From: Mycolicibacter acidiphilus
Lineage (GTDB): Bacteria; Actinomycetota; Actinomycetes; Mycobacteriales; Mycobacteriaceae
DNA length: 64,000 nt
Assembly (NCBI RefSeq): GCF_018455725.1
Contig: NZ_JAHCLR010000006.1
Location: 62,001-126,000, forward strand
Reading direction: 5' to 3'
Positions 1 to 7,184 of the stretch are shown here, in pieces (position 1 is the stretch's first letter; every line of letters starts with the position of its first letter). The notes beneath the pieces were generated by a model. That model saw nothing but the letters and a program-made list of their open reading frames with translations, had not been told where the DNA came from and did no database searches. Both the position numbers and the translations under genes were made by a program.

Positions 1-1
1 G

Positions 2-607
2 CTGGGGCTGATCCTGTACTTCACCCCGCTGATGTCGGTGCGGGCCGTCGAGGTCGAAGGGATCGCCGAGGTCACCCGCGACGAGGTGGTCGCGGTCGCC
101 GCGGTGCAGTTGGGCACGCCGCTGCTGCAGGTCGACACCAGTGCGGTCGCCGACCGGGTCTCGGAGATCCGGCGGGTGGCCAGTGTTCGGGTGCAGCGGC
201 AGTACCCGTCGACGCTGCGCATCGCCGTCGTCGAGCGGATCGCGGTGGCGGTCAAGGACTTCCCGGACGGGCCGCACCTGTTCGACCGGGATGGCGTGGA
301 TTTCGCGACGGCGCCGCCACCGCCGGGCCTGCCGTATTTCGACGTCGACGACCCCGGCCCGACCGATCCGGCCAGTCGCGCGGCGCTGCGGGTGCTGACG
401 GCGCTGGCGCCGGAGGTGGCCGGACAGGTCAGCCGGATCGCCGCACCGTCGGTGTCGTCGATCACCCTGACGCTGACCGACGGCCGGATCGTGGTGTGGG
501 GGAACACCGACCGCACCGCGGAGAAAGCGCAGAAACTGGCGGCGCTGCTGACCCAGCCCGGCCACATCTACGACGTGTCGAGTCCGGATCTGCCGACGGT
601 CCGCTAG
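2..607 (+). CDS. ftsQ: Cell division protein FtsQ, 3' part (5' end outside window)
   Basis: The reading frame is open from the first complete codon of the window, so the gene is cut by the window edge. What is visible starts in the last turns of a transmembrane helix (LGLILYFTPL) and continues as an extracytoplasmic domain: a POTRA-like region beginning around VRAVEVEGI and the FtsQ beta domain to the end. FtsQ is a bitopic divisome protein that links early and late division proteins through FtsB/FtsL. It lies directly upstream of ftsZ, as in all mycobacteria. The methionine at position 32 is internal and not the start. Identification rests on the fold pattern and the ftsQ-ftsZ order. Confidence 0.93.
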   Translation: MGLILYFTPLMSVRAVEVEGIAEVTRDEVVAVAAVQLGTPLLQVDTSAVADRVSEIRRVASVRVQRQYPSTLRIAVVERIAVAVKDFPDGPHLFDRDGVDFATAPPPPGLPYFDVDDPGPTDPASRAALRVLTALAPEVAGQVSRIAAPSVSSITLTLTDGRIVVWGNTDRTAEKAQKLAALLTQPGHIYDVSSPDLPTVR

Positions 608-806
608 CGCCGGCCGTAAAAAATCACCTGGCGTGTCGCGGCGCGTCGGCGCCGATGACGGGCGAAGCGGCCCTACTGTGGCGGTTGCGCGGAACAACTT
701 GACATAACTCTAAGCCTTTGGTTGAGGTTGAGGGTTTGCGACACGCCGGGGAGTTCTGCAGCGCGCCAGCCGGAGCAAGGAATCCCACCAGGGAGGAAGA
801 CGAACG
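608..806 (+). promoter_or_regulatory. ftsQ-ftsZ intergenic region, probable ftsZ promoter and leader
   Basis: This 199-nt gap carries a perfect TTGACA hexamer at 699-704 in an AT-richer patch, then a repeated GGTTGA motif (about 719-732), and ends in the ribosome site GGGAGGAAG just before the ftsZ ATG. I see no clean -10 hexamer at standard spacing from TTGACA, so the exact start point is uncertain. Dedicated ftsZ promoters here are known in mycobacteria; assigning this TTGACA to one is inference. Confidence 0.45.
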
Positions 807-1970
807 ATGACCCCACCGCACAACTATCTGGCCGTCATCAAAGTCGTGGGTATCGGCGGCGGTGGCGTCAACGCCGTCAACCGGATGATCGAACAGGGCC
901 TCAAAGGGGTCGAGTTCATCGCGATCAACACCGACGCCCAGGCACTGTTGATGAGCGACGCCGACGTCAAGCTCGACGTCGGCCGCGAGTCGACCCGGGG
1001 CCTCGGCGCCGGCGCCGACCCGGAGGTCGGCCGGCGGGCCGCCGAGGACGCCAAGGACGAGATCGAGGAACTGCTGCGCGGTGCCGACATGGTGTTCGTC
1101 ACCGCCGGTGAGGGCGGCGGCACCGGGACCGGCGGCGCGCCCGTTGTCGCGACCATCGCCCGCAAGCTGGGCGCGCTGACCGTCGGCGTCGTCACCCGGC
1201 CGTTCTCCTTCGAGGGCAAGCGGCGTGGCAACCAGGCCGAGAACGGCATCGCCACGCTGCGGGAGAGCTGCGACACGCTGATCGTGATCCCCAACGACCG
1301 GCTGCTGCAGATGGGCGACGCCCAGGTCTCGCTGATGGACGCGTTCCGCAGCGCCGATGAGGTGCTGCTCAACGGTGTGCAGGGCATCACCGACCTGATC
1401 ACCACGCCGGGCCTGATCAACGTCGACTTCGCCGACGTCAAGGGCATCATGAGCGGTGCCGGCACCGCGCTGATGGGCATCGGCTCCGCACGCGGCGACG
1501 GCCGGGCGCTGAAAGCCGCTGAGATCGCGATCAATTCGCCGCTGCTGGAGGCGTCCATGGAGGGCGCCCAGGGTGTGCTGATGAGCGTGGCCGGCGGCAG
1601 CGACCTCGGCCTGTTCGAGATCAACGAGGCGGCCTCGCTGGTGCAGGACGCCGCGCACCCCGAGGCCAACATCATCTTCGGCACCGTGATCGACGACTCG
1701 CTCGGCGACGAGGTGCGGGTGACGGTGATCGCGGCCGGCTTCGACTCCTCCGGCGGTGCCCACCGCAAGCCGGTGAGCGCCCCGATCGGCCAGTCGATCG
1801 CCCCGGGGAAGGCCGGCAAGGTCACCTCCTCGCTGTTCGACCCGGTCGATGCGGTCAGCGTTCCGACCCCGACCAACGGTGCGACCGTCAGCGTCGGCGG
1901 CGGCCGGGACGGCGACGGCCACGATATCGGCGACGACGACGTCGACGTCCCGCCGTTCATGCGGCACTAG
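807..1970 (+). CDS. ftsZ: Cell division GTPase FtsZ
   Basis: The 387-aa protein is a normal-length FtsZ, the tubulin homologue that polymerises into the cytoplasmic Z ring. The N-terminal GTP-binding loop GIGGGG lies at residues 15-20, and the tubulin signature GGGTGTG at residues 103-109. The GTPase domain is followed by the C-terminal FtsZ domain, a variable linker (about 315-375) and a conserved tail DVDVPPF, the peptide that binds partners such as SepF. The start is ATG with a strong purine-rich ribosome site 6-14 nt upstream. pgeF follows after only 10 nt, so the two are probably co-transcribed. Confidence 0.98.
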   Translation: MTPPHNYLAVIKVVGIGGGGVNAVNRMIEQGLKGVEFIAINTDAQALLMSDADVKLDVGRESTRGLGAGADPEVGRRAAEDAKDEIEELLRGADMVFVTAGEGGGTGTGGAPVVATIARKLGALTVGVVTRPFSFEGKRRGNQAENGIATLRESCDTLIVIPNDRLLQMGDAQVSLMDAFRSADEVLLNGVQGITDLITTPGLINVDFADVKGIMSGAGTALMGIGSARGDGRALKAAEIAINSPLLEASMEGAQGVLMSVAGGSDLGLFEINEAASLVQDAAHPEANIIFGTVIDDSLGDEVRVTVIAAGFDSSGGAHRKPVSAPIGQSIAPGKAGKVTSSLFDPVDAVSVPTPTNGATVSVGGGRDGDGHDIGDDDVDVPPFMRH

Positions 1971-1980
1971 CGGCACCCGA

Positions 1981-2694
1981 GTGAGCTTTCGCGTCCGGCG
2001 GGTGACGACCACCCGCGCGGGTGGTGCGTCCACGGCGCCGTTCGACTCCTTCAACCTCGGCGATCACGTCGGCGACGATCCGAATGCGGTCGCCGCGAAC
2101 CGGTTTCGGCTGGCCGCGGCGACCGGTCTCGGCGCGCAGCGGCTGGTCTGGATGAACCAGGTGCACGGCGATCGGGTCGAGGTGGTCGACGGCCCGCGTG
2201 ACAGTCCTGTCGAGGCGACCGACGCGCTGGTCACCACCGTGCCCGGCCTGGCCGTGGTGGTGGTGACCGCCGACTGCGTGCCGGTGCTGATGGCCGACGC
2301 CCGGGCGGGCGTGGTGGCCGCGGTGCACGCCGGCCGGGTCGGTGCGGAGCGCGGCGTGGTGGTCCGGGCGCTGGAGGCGATGCTGAACGCCGGTGCCCAG
2401 GCCGCGGACATCTCGGTGCTGCTGGGCCCGGCCGTCAGCGGCGCGCACTACGAGGTGCCCGCCGCGATGGCCGACGCCGTCGAGGCGGCGCTGCCCGGCA
2501 GCCGCACGACCACGATGGGCGGCACGCCCGGCCTGGATCTGCGGGCCGGAATAACCCGGCAGCTAACGGATTTGGGTGTCACGGCGATCGAGACCGACCC
2601 GCGCTGCACGGTCGCCGACCCCAACCTGTTCAGCCATCGCCGCGACGGCCTGACCGGGCGATTGGCGTCGCTGGTGTGGCTGGAACCCCGGTGA
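1981..2694 (+). CDS. pgeF: Peptidoglycan editing factor PgeF / YfiH laccase-domain protein
   Basis: This is a 237-aa protein of the YfiH/PgeF (multicopper polyphenol oxidoreductase, laccase-like) family. The expected metal/active-site clusters are visible: NQVHGD, TADCVP and AVHAG with their conserved His and Cys, and the late DPRCTV block. The residues after AVHAG are RVG rather than the WRG common outside mycobacteria. The long frame upstream overlaps ftsZ, so the GTG 10 nt after the ftsZ stop is the likely start. PgeF members remove misincorporated serine from peptidoglycan precursors in E. coli; that role here is inferred from family and from the division-cluster position. Confidence 0.88.
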   Translation: MSFRVRRVTTTRAGGASTAPFDSFNLGDHVGDDPNAVAANRFRLAAATGLGAQRLVWMNQVHGDRVEVVDGPRDSPVEATDALVTTVPGLAVVVVTADCVPVLMADARAGVVAAVHAGRVGAERGVVVRALEAMLNAGAQAADISVLLGPAVSGAHYEVPAAMADAVEAALPGSRTTTMGGTPGLDLRAGITRQLTDLGVTAIETDPRCTVADPNLFSHRRDGLTGRLASLVWLEPR

Positions 2695-2852
2695 GGATCC
2701 GATGCAAGTGAAACCGGATTCCGCTGTGCGCGTGTCGGTGCCGCGCTAATGCGTTCCGGGCCGTTAACGTCACCAATATCAGTCACTTCAGTCACACCTT
2801 CATCACAGACATCAGATCGACGCCAGATCATGCAGCCTGAAAGGGTCCCGCG
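2695..2852 (+). promoter_or_regulatory. pgeF-sepF gap: no yggS; possible sepF promoter with TCAGTCAC repeats
   Basis: In most mycobacteria yggS (PLP homeostasis protein) fills this position. Here there are only 158 nt and none of its coding sequence is recognisable. The gap holds an AT-richer stretch with TCAGTCAC at 2779-2786 and again at 2788-2795 (9-nt period), preceded by GTTAACGTCACC, and ends in the sepF ribosome site GAAAGGG. The repeats could be an operator or part of a sepF promoter; neither is shown. Confidence 0.4.
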
Positions 2853-3515
2853 ATGAGCACACTCCACAAGGTCAAGGCCTACTTCGGGATGGCTCCGATG
2901 GAGGATTACGACGACGACTACTACGAGGACGACGCCGAGTCGGCACGCGGCTACGCGCCGCGTCCGGAACGGTTGTCGGAGGACGTCTTCGACCGGGTCG
3001 CGAGCCGGCCCGAGGGACGCTTCGACGAGCGTTTCGAGGGGGAGTACGACGACAACGCGGGCGGCTACCGGGGTGGCTACGACGACGACCGTCGCGAATC
3101 CCGTTACCGTGGACGGGAATTCGACCGCCCCCGGGACTTCGAGCGGCCGCGGTTCGGCACGCTGCGCGGTGCGACCGGCGGTGCGCTGGCGATGGACCCG
3201 CGCCGGATCGCGATGCAGTTCGACGAGGGCAGCCCGATGTCGAAGATCACCACGCTGCGTCCCAAGGACTACTCCGAGGCGCGCACCATCGGCGAACGGT
3301 TCCGCGACGGCACCCCGGTGATCATGGACTTGGTCTCGATGGACAACGCCGACGCCAAGCGACTGGTCGACTTCGCGGCCGGCCTGGCGTTCGCACTGCG
3401 CGGATCGTTCGACAAGGTGGCGACGAAGGTCTTCCTGCTGTCACCGGCCGACGTCGACGTGTCGCCGGAGGAGCGCCGCCGGATCGCCGAAACCGGCTTC
3501 TACGCGTATCGGTAG
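2853..3515 (+). CDS. sepF: Cell division protein SepF
   Basis: The 220-aa protein starts with [13 protein letters not shown], a likely amphipathic membrane-binding helix, followed by an acidic stretch (DDDYYEDD) and a long Arg/Asp-rich linker to about residue 120. The C-terminal SepF domain (from about [11 protein letters not shown] to the end) contains the conserved [11 protein letters not shown] and FLLSP segments. SepF anchors FtsZ filaments to the membrane, a role that FtsA plays in other bacteria and that is essential in mycobacteria. The ATG has the ribosome site GAAAGGG about 7 nt upstream. Confidence 0.95.
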   Translation: MSTLHKVKAYFGMAPMEDYDDDYYEDDAESARGYAPRPERLSEDVFDRVASRPEGRFDERFEGEYDDNAGGYRGGYDDDRRESRYRGREFDRPRDFERPRFGTLRGATGGALAMDPRRIAMQFDEGSPMSKITTLRPKDYSEARTIGERFRDGTPVIMDLVSMDNADAKRLVDFAAGLAFALRGSFDKVATKVFLLSPADVDVSPEERRRIAETGFYAYR

Positions 3516-3594
3516 GCTGACGGGCAGTCGGGTCGGCCGACAGACGTCGCGGACGTCGCGGCCGGCATCCCCTCGTCAGTAAGGTCGGGTTGCG

Positions 3595-3885
3595 TTGGCG
3601 CTGTTCTTCACGGTTCTCGGTATCGCGCTGTTCGTCTTCTGGCTGTTGCTGATCGCCCGGATCGTCATCGAGTTCATCCGTTCCTTCAGCCGGGACTGGC
3701 AGCCGCGCGGCGCCACCGTGGTGATCCTCGAGATCATCATGAGCCTCACCGATCCGCCGGTGAAGTTGCTGCGCCGGCTGATCCCGCAGCTGACCATCGG
3801 TGCGATCCGGCTGGACCTGTCGATCATGGTGCTGCTGCTGCTGGCCTTCATCGGAATGGAATTGGCGCTGCAGCACGCGGCGTGA
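3595..3885 (+). CDS. YggT-family membrane protein
   Basis: A 96-aa protein with two hydrophobic segments (residues about 3-22 and 72-92) around a conserved core FIRSFSRDW...LRRLIPQ. It belongs to the YggT family and corresponds to Rv2146c, the usual neighbour between sepF and wag31. The start is TTG: it gives the same length as remembered mycobacterial homologues, an AAGGT ribosome-site-like stretch lies just upstream, and no ATG or GTG is in frame nearby. The function is not established; the position suggests a role in cell-envelope growth or division. Confidence 0.88.
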   Translation: MALFFTVLGIALFVFWLLLIARIVIEFIRSFSRDWQPRGATVVILEIIMSLTDPPVKLLRRLIPQLTIGAIRLDLSIMVLLLLAFIGMELALQHAA

Positions 3886-3908
3886 GGCCCGGCGCAGCGC
3901 GCCGGGCC
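3886..3908. terminator. GC hairpin between convergent genes
   Basis: A perfect 10-bp inverted repeat (GGCCCGGCGC / GCGCCGGGCC) with a 3-nt loop begins right after the yggT stop and ends 11 nt before the stop of the convergent hemerythrin/DUF2249 gene. There is no T-tract, as usual for mycobacteria. It could serve both strands. Confidence 0.75.
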
Positions 3909-3919
3909 CCACCGCGGAC

Positions 3920-4723
3920 TCAGACCCGGGTCAGGCGCAGCCGCCAGGCCTGCGGTCCGCGCTCCTCGTAACCGACCGCCAGCCGGCCACCGCTGCGCTC
4001 GGCGAGCTGGTGCAGCAGCGGGATCGGGTCGTGCGGTGCCACCAGGATCATCGAACCGCCGACCGGCACGGCGTCGAAGGCGCCGAACACCGTCGCGTGC
4101 CGGATCGCGTGCGGGATCTCCCGGACGTCGAGCTCCGGCATCTCCTCGTCCTCCTCGCCGCAGCTGCAGCCGGCGTGGCCGCCGTGACCGCCGTGGTCGT
4201 GACCACCCGCCGCGGGCTGCGCCGGGTGGTCCGTGGCCTCCGGCTGCCCCGGCAGCTGGGCGGCGAGGTCGGCGAGCGAGATGCCGCTGGTCTCGGCCAG
4301 CGCCGGCAGCAGCAGGTCGGCCACCTTGCCCAGCAGTGCCTCCAGCAGCACCCGCAGCGCCTCGACGTGGGCGGCGATCTGCACCCGGTCGGTGTCCCGG
4401 CCGATGCGGGCGGCGGCCTGCTCGATCAGGTGGGTCTCGCCCAGGAGGCCCTCGACCAGCAGCCGGGACCGCTCCACGTTGACCGACGCGGGGTAGATGA
4501 CCTCGACGGCGGCACGCAGCTGCGGACGCACCCCCTCGTCGATGAAGTCCTGCACGGCCCGGTGGGCGTCGTCGAAGGCCGGGCCGGCCGTGTTGACCGC
4601 GGCGAACAGCGCCGCACCGAGGGCCGCCTGCCGGCCCAGCAGCTCGGCGTAGCTCGACCGCACCTCGTCTACTGCCACCGAGTCGGCCGCGTTGGTCGCC
4701 ACGACCACATCGTTCGTTGTCAT
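3920..4723 (-). CDS. Hemerythrin-like/DUF2249 two-domain protein with His/Cys-rich linker
   Basis: The protein has about 267 aa. Its first part (to about residue 165) is a helical bundle with scattered His and Glu residues, resembling hemerythrin-HHE proteins but without an obvious complete set of ligands. A striking linker, HDHGGHGGHAGCSCGEEDEE, follows. The C-terminal DUF2249 domain contains LDVREIPHAIRH. DUF2249 proteins are often found with NO or nitrite metabolism genes, but no such partners are here. I chose the ATG at 4723 because GGAAGGA lies about 10 nt upstream; an in-frame ATG at 4759 is the alternative. The gene is inserted, on the opposite strand, between yggT and wag31 and has no counterpart I know of at this place in M. 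tuberculosis. A metal or redox role is inferred only. Confidence 0.7.
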   Translation of the reverse strand: MTTNDVVVATNAADSVAVDEVRSSYAELLGRQAALGAALFAAVNTAGPAFDDAHRAVQDFIDEGVRPQLRAAVEVIYPASVNVERSRLLVEGLLGETHLIEQAAARIGRDTDRVQIAAHVEALRVLLEALLGKVADLLLPALAETSGISLADLAAQLPGQPEATDHPAQPAAGGHDHGGHGGHAGCSCGEEDEEMPELDVREIPHAIRHATVFGAFDAVPVGGSMILVAPHDPIPLLHQLAERSGGRLAVGYEERGPQAWRLRLTRV

Positions 4724-4759
4724 CCTGAGGGTGTCCTTCCGATTCATCGTGTCGCCCAC

Positions 4760-5262
4760 CGGTTTGCGTGCCGACCCGCTGTCAATTTTTACGGTCTATG
4801 TTTGTGAATAATACGGCTCCGCCGGCTGTGGTGATACCCGGAGGTGTCGCGGTACTCGCCAGCGGTGCCGATGGTTTGCGGGGCGCATGGAATCAGCTGC
4901 ACCGCAGGATGATTCGCCTTTACGAGCCAGGCCCCGGAGTTGGGGTGACCGGGCACCGGCCGAGGGTGGCCGCGACGGTCCGCTGCGGGCGCCGTCGCGC
5001 TGCGACGCGGCGAGCGCGATCGGCCGTCGCCGCGCCGCGACGCGGGGGCGGTCCGGAGGCCGTGATCGCCGTCACCGGAACTTGTTTGCTTTGCCGAGAT
5101 TTCTGTGACGGTAATTTGAAATTCATTCTTAATATCATTCTCATTGCCGGTCATCGGGTCTGATGTGACAGGATGGACGGCAGTTGCGACACGGATAGCG
5201 TATTCCCGATCGATCTACACTTGCGCGATCGGACCTACCGACCTGACTTGAGGGGGCAGGCA
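4760..5262. other. 503-bp intergenic region between divergent DUF2249 gene and wag31
   Basis: No convincing gene. The frame at 4768-5163 has no ribosome site and no family resemblance. Two AT-rich islands stand out: 4786-4815, suitable for a promoter of the leftward gene (TATTAT and TAAAAAT on the minus strand), and 5105-5150 with hexamer-like TCAT repeats. The central 4950-5060 is very GC-rich. A TACACT at 5216-5221 is a possible wag31 -10 with a leader of about 35 nt; it lacks a clear -35. Confidence 0.5.
5121..5147. promoter_or_regulatory. AT-rich repeated NNTCAT hexamers, Fur-family-like operator candidate
   Basis: Split into sixes, the stretch reads ATTCAT-TCTTAA-TATCAT-TCTCAT, so three of four hexamers end in TCAT, in a genome of roughly 68% GC. 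Arrays of NATWAT hexamers are how Fur/Zur boxes are often described. It lies in the shared upstream region of the hemerythrin-like gene and wag31. The resemblance is visual only. Confidence 0.25.
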
Positions 5263-6066
5263 ATGCCACTAACACCAGCCGACGTACACAACGTCGCGTT
5301 CAGCAAGCCGCCGATCGGCAAACGCGGCTACAACGAGGATGAGGTCGACGCCTTCCTCGACTTGGTGGAGACCGAACTGACTCGGCTCATCGAGGAGAAC
5401 GCCGATCTGCGCCAGCGGATCAGCGAGCTCGACCAGGACCTGGCCACGGCCCGCGCCGGTGGGGCGACGCAGGCCACCACGGCGATCCCTGTCTACGAAC
5501 CGACCCCCGAGCCGGTGGCACCGCCGGCGCCGGTGGTGCAGCCGGTCGTCGCCGAGTCGTCGAACGAAGAGCACGCGATGAAGGCCGCCCGGATGCTGAG
5601 CCTTGCTCAGGACACCGCCGACCGGCTCACCGGAACCGCCAAGGCGGAAGCCGACAAGCTGCTCAGCGACGCCCGCGCCAACGCGGACCAGATCCTCAGC
5701 GAGGCGCGGCACACCGCGGAGACGACCGTCACCGACGCACGCCAGCGCGCCGACGCGATGCTGACCGACGCGCAGACCCGGTCGGAGACCCAGCTGCGGC
5801 AGGCGCAGGAGAAGGCCGACGCACTGCAGGCCGACGCGGAGCGCAAGCACTCCGAGATCATGGGCACCATCAACCAGCAGCGCACGGTGCTGGAAGGCCG
5901 ACTGGAGCAGCTGCGGACGTTCGAGCGTGAATACCGCACCCGCCTCAAGACCTACCTGGAGTCCCAGCTGGAAGAGTTGGGCCAGCGGGGTTCGGCGGCG
6001 CCGGTCGACACCAGTGCCACCAGCGACGGCGGCGGCTTCAACCATTTCAACCGGGGTACTAACTGA
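5263..6066 (+). CDS. wag31: Polar growth protein Wag31 (DivIVA)
   Basis: This 267-aa DivIVA homologue begins [17 protein letters not shown], the membrane-binding N-terminal domain shared by mycobacterial Wag31. A first coiled coil (about 30-70), a Pro/Val/Ala-rich linker (about 85-125) and a long second coiled coil (about 130-245) rich in Ala, Asp and Arg follow. Wag31 marks the cell poles and organises tip growth; the protein is phosphorylated by PknA/B in M. tuberculosis. The ATG at 5263 with AGGGGG upstream matches the family start; the longer frame from 5173 is not needed. Confidence 0.97.
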   Translation: MPLTPADVHNVAFSKPPIGKRGYNEDEVDAFLDLVETELTRLIEENADLRQRISELDQDLATARAGGATQATTAIPVYEPTPEPVAPPAPVVQPVVAESSNEEHAMKAARMLSLAQDTADRLTGTAKAEADKLLSDARANADQILSEARHTAETTVTDARQRADAMLTDAQTRSETQLRQAQEKADALQADAERKHSEIMGTINQQRTVLEGRLEQLRTFEREYRTRLKTYLESQLEELGQRGSAAPVDTSATSDGGGFNHFNRGTN

Positions 6067-6127
6067 CCACGGGCGCATCGCCGGCTGGTGGTGTCGATAG
6101 TGTGCTCGGCGGGCGGGAGGTGAACCG

Positions 6128-6478
6128 ATGCTGATCGTCGCGTTGGTGTTGGCGGCGGTGGGACTTGCCGCACTGGTGTTCGCGGTCGTCACCAGCAATG
6201 CGCTGGTCGCGTGGGTGTGCATCGGCGCCAGCGTGCTCGGTGTGCTGCTGCTGATCGTCGACGCGGTGCGAGAGCGGCGCGGTGGCGGTGTCCAGCGCCG
6301 CGCCGCCGACGAGGACGAAGACGAAGACGGCGAAGACAGCGAGGACGACGAGGCTGAGACTCGCGTGGGCGCTGAGGAGTCGGACGACGATGACGATGAC
6401 GACTCCGACCTCGATGAAGACGACGCCGATGCGGCCGACGAGGCAACCGAGACCGTCGAGGCGGAGAAGGCCGACTAG
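6128..6478 (+). CDS. Small membrane protein with acidic tail (Rv2144c-like)
   Basis: A 116-aa protein: two closely spaced transmembrane helices (about 2-21 and 27-46), then a short basic stretch and a highly acidic C-terminal tail with runs of Asp and Glu. It keeps the position of Rv2144c next to wag31. The ribosome site GGGAGGTGA is strong. Its end overlaps the convergent phosphoribosyltransferase gene by 4 nt. No function is known. The tail resembles intrinsically disordered polyanionic regions. Confidence 0.85.
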   Translation: MLIVALVLAAVGLAALVFAVVTSNALVAWVCIGASVLGVLLLIVDAVRERRGGGVQRRAADEDEDEDGEDSEDDEAETRVGAEESDDDDDDDSDLDEDDADAADEATETVEAEKAD

Positions 6479-7152
6479 CAGGTGGGGGCGGCCAGCAGTT
6501 CGGTGACCTCGTCGTCGCCGACCTGGTGGAAATCCAGGTAGACCTGGCCGACGGCGTCGAAGCGCGGCGGGGTGAGCGCGCACACCACGTCGTCGGCTTC
6601 CCGGGCGATCGTGGCGCACGCCGAGGCGGGCCCGACCGGCACCGCGACCACAACCGCGGCCGGGTCGACGCCGCGGACCGCCCGCACCGCCGCCAGCATC
6701 GACGCACCGGTCGCGATGCCGTCGTCGACGAGGATCACCACCCGGCCGCGCAGGTCCGGTGCGGGCCGACCACCCCGGTAGGCCAGTTCGCGTCGTCGCA
6801 GTTCGACGCTTTCGCGCTCGATCACCGACTGCACCACTGCGTCATCGATGTTCAGCTCGGTCAGCACCGACTCGTTCAGCACCACGCGGCCACCGCCGGC
6901 CAGCGCCCCCATCGCCAACTCCGGCCAGGTCGGCACCCCGAGCTTGCGGACCAGGAAGACGTCCAGCGGAACCCGCAGCGCCGCGGCCACCTCCCAGCCG
7001 ACCGGGACGCCGCCGCGGGCCAGGCCCAGCACCAGGGCGTCGGCCGCGGCCCGGTACTCCGACAGGTGTTCGGCGAGCACACGACCGGCTTCGCGCCGGT
7101 CGCGGAATGTGGTCACCGCGCTCCGGCGGAGGAAACCGCCAGGTCGAGTCAT
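6475..7152 (-). CDS. Phosphoribosyltransferase-fold protein (Rv2143-like)
   Basis: A 225-aa type I phosphoribosyltransferase. The PRPP-binding loop is VVILVDDGIATGASM (two acidic residues followed by T-G-S), and the early conserved LARGGVPVGWEVA and LVRKLGVP segments are present. The substrate base cannot be told from sequence; such stand-alone PRTases are also found fused to dienelactone-hydrolase domains in other actinobacteria. The ATG at 7152 lies 10 nt after a TAGGCT hexamer on the same strand (7168-7163), so a very short leader is likely; a GTG at 7116 is an alternative start. Confidence 0.85.
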   Translation of the reverse strand: MTRPGGFLRRSAVTTFRDRREAGRVLAEHLSEYRAAADALVLGLARGGVPVGWEVAAALRVPLDVFLVRKLGVPTWPELAMGALAGGGRVVLNESVLTELNIDDAVVQSVIERESVELRRRELAYRGGRPAPDLRGRVVILVDDGIATGASMLAAVRAVRGVDPAAVVVAVPVGPASACATIAREADDVVCALTPPRFDAVGQVYLDFHQVGDDEVTELLAAPTC

Positions 7153-7184
7153 CTCGTCATCGAGCCTACGACGATTCGGGGCGG

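Noticed and set aside
2697-2852. yggS remnant or pseudogene
   Set aside because: No recognisable YggS residues in any frame of the 158 nt.
4768-5163. 131-aa frame between DUF2249 gene and wag31
   Set aside because: No ribosome site, no domain, composition swings along the frame.
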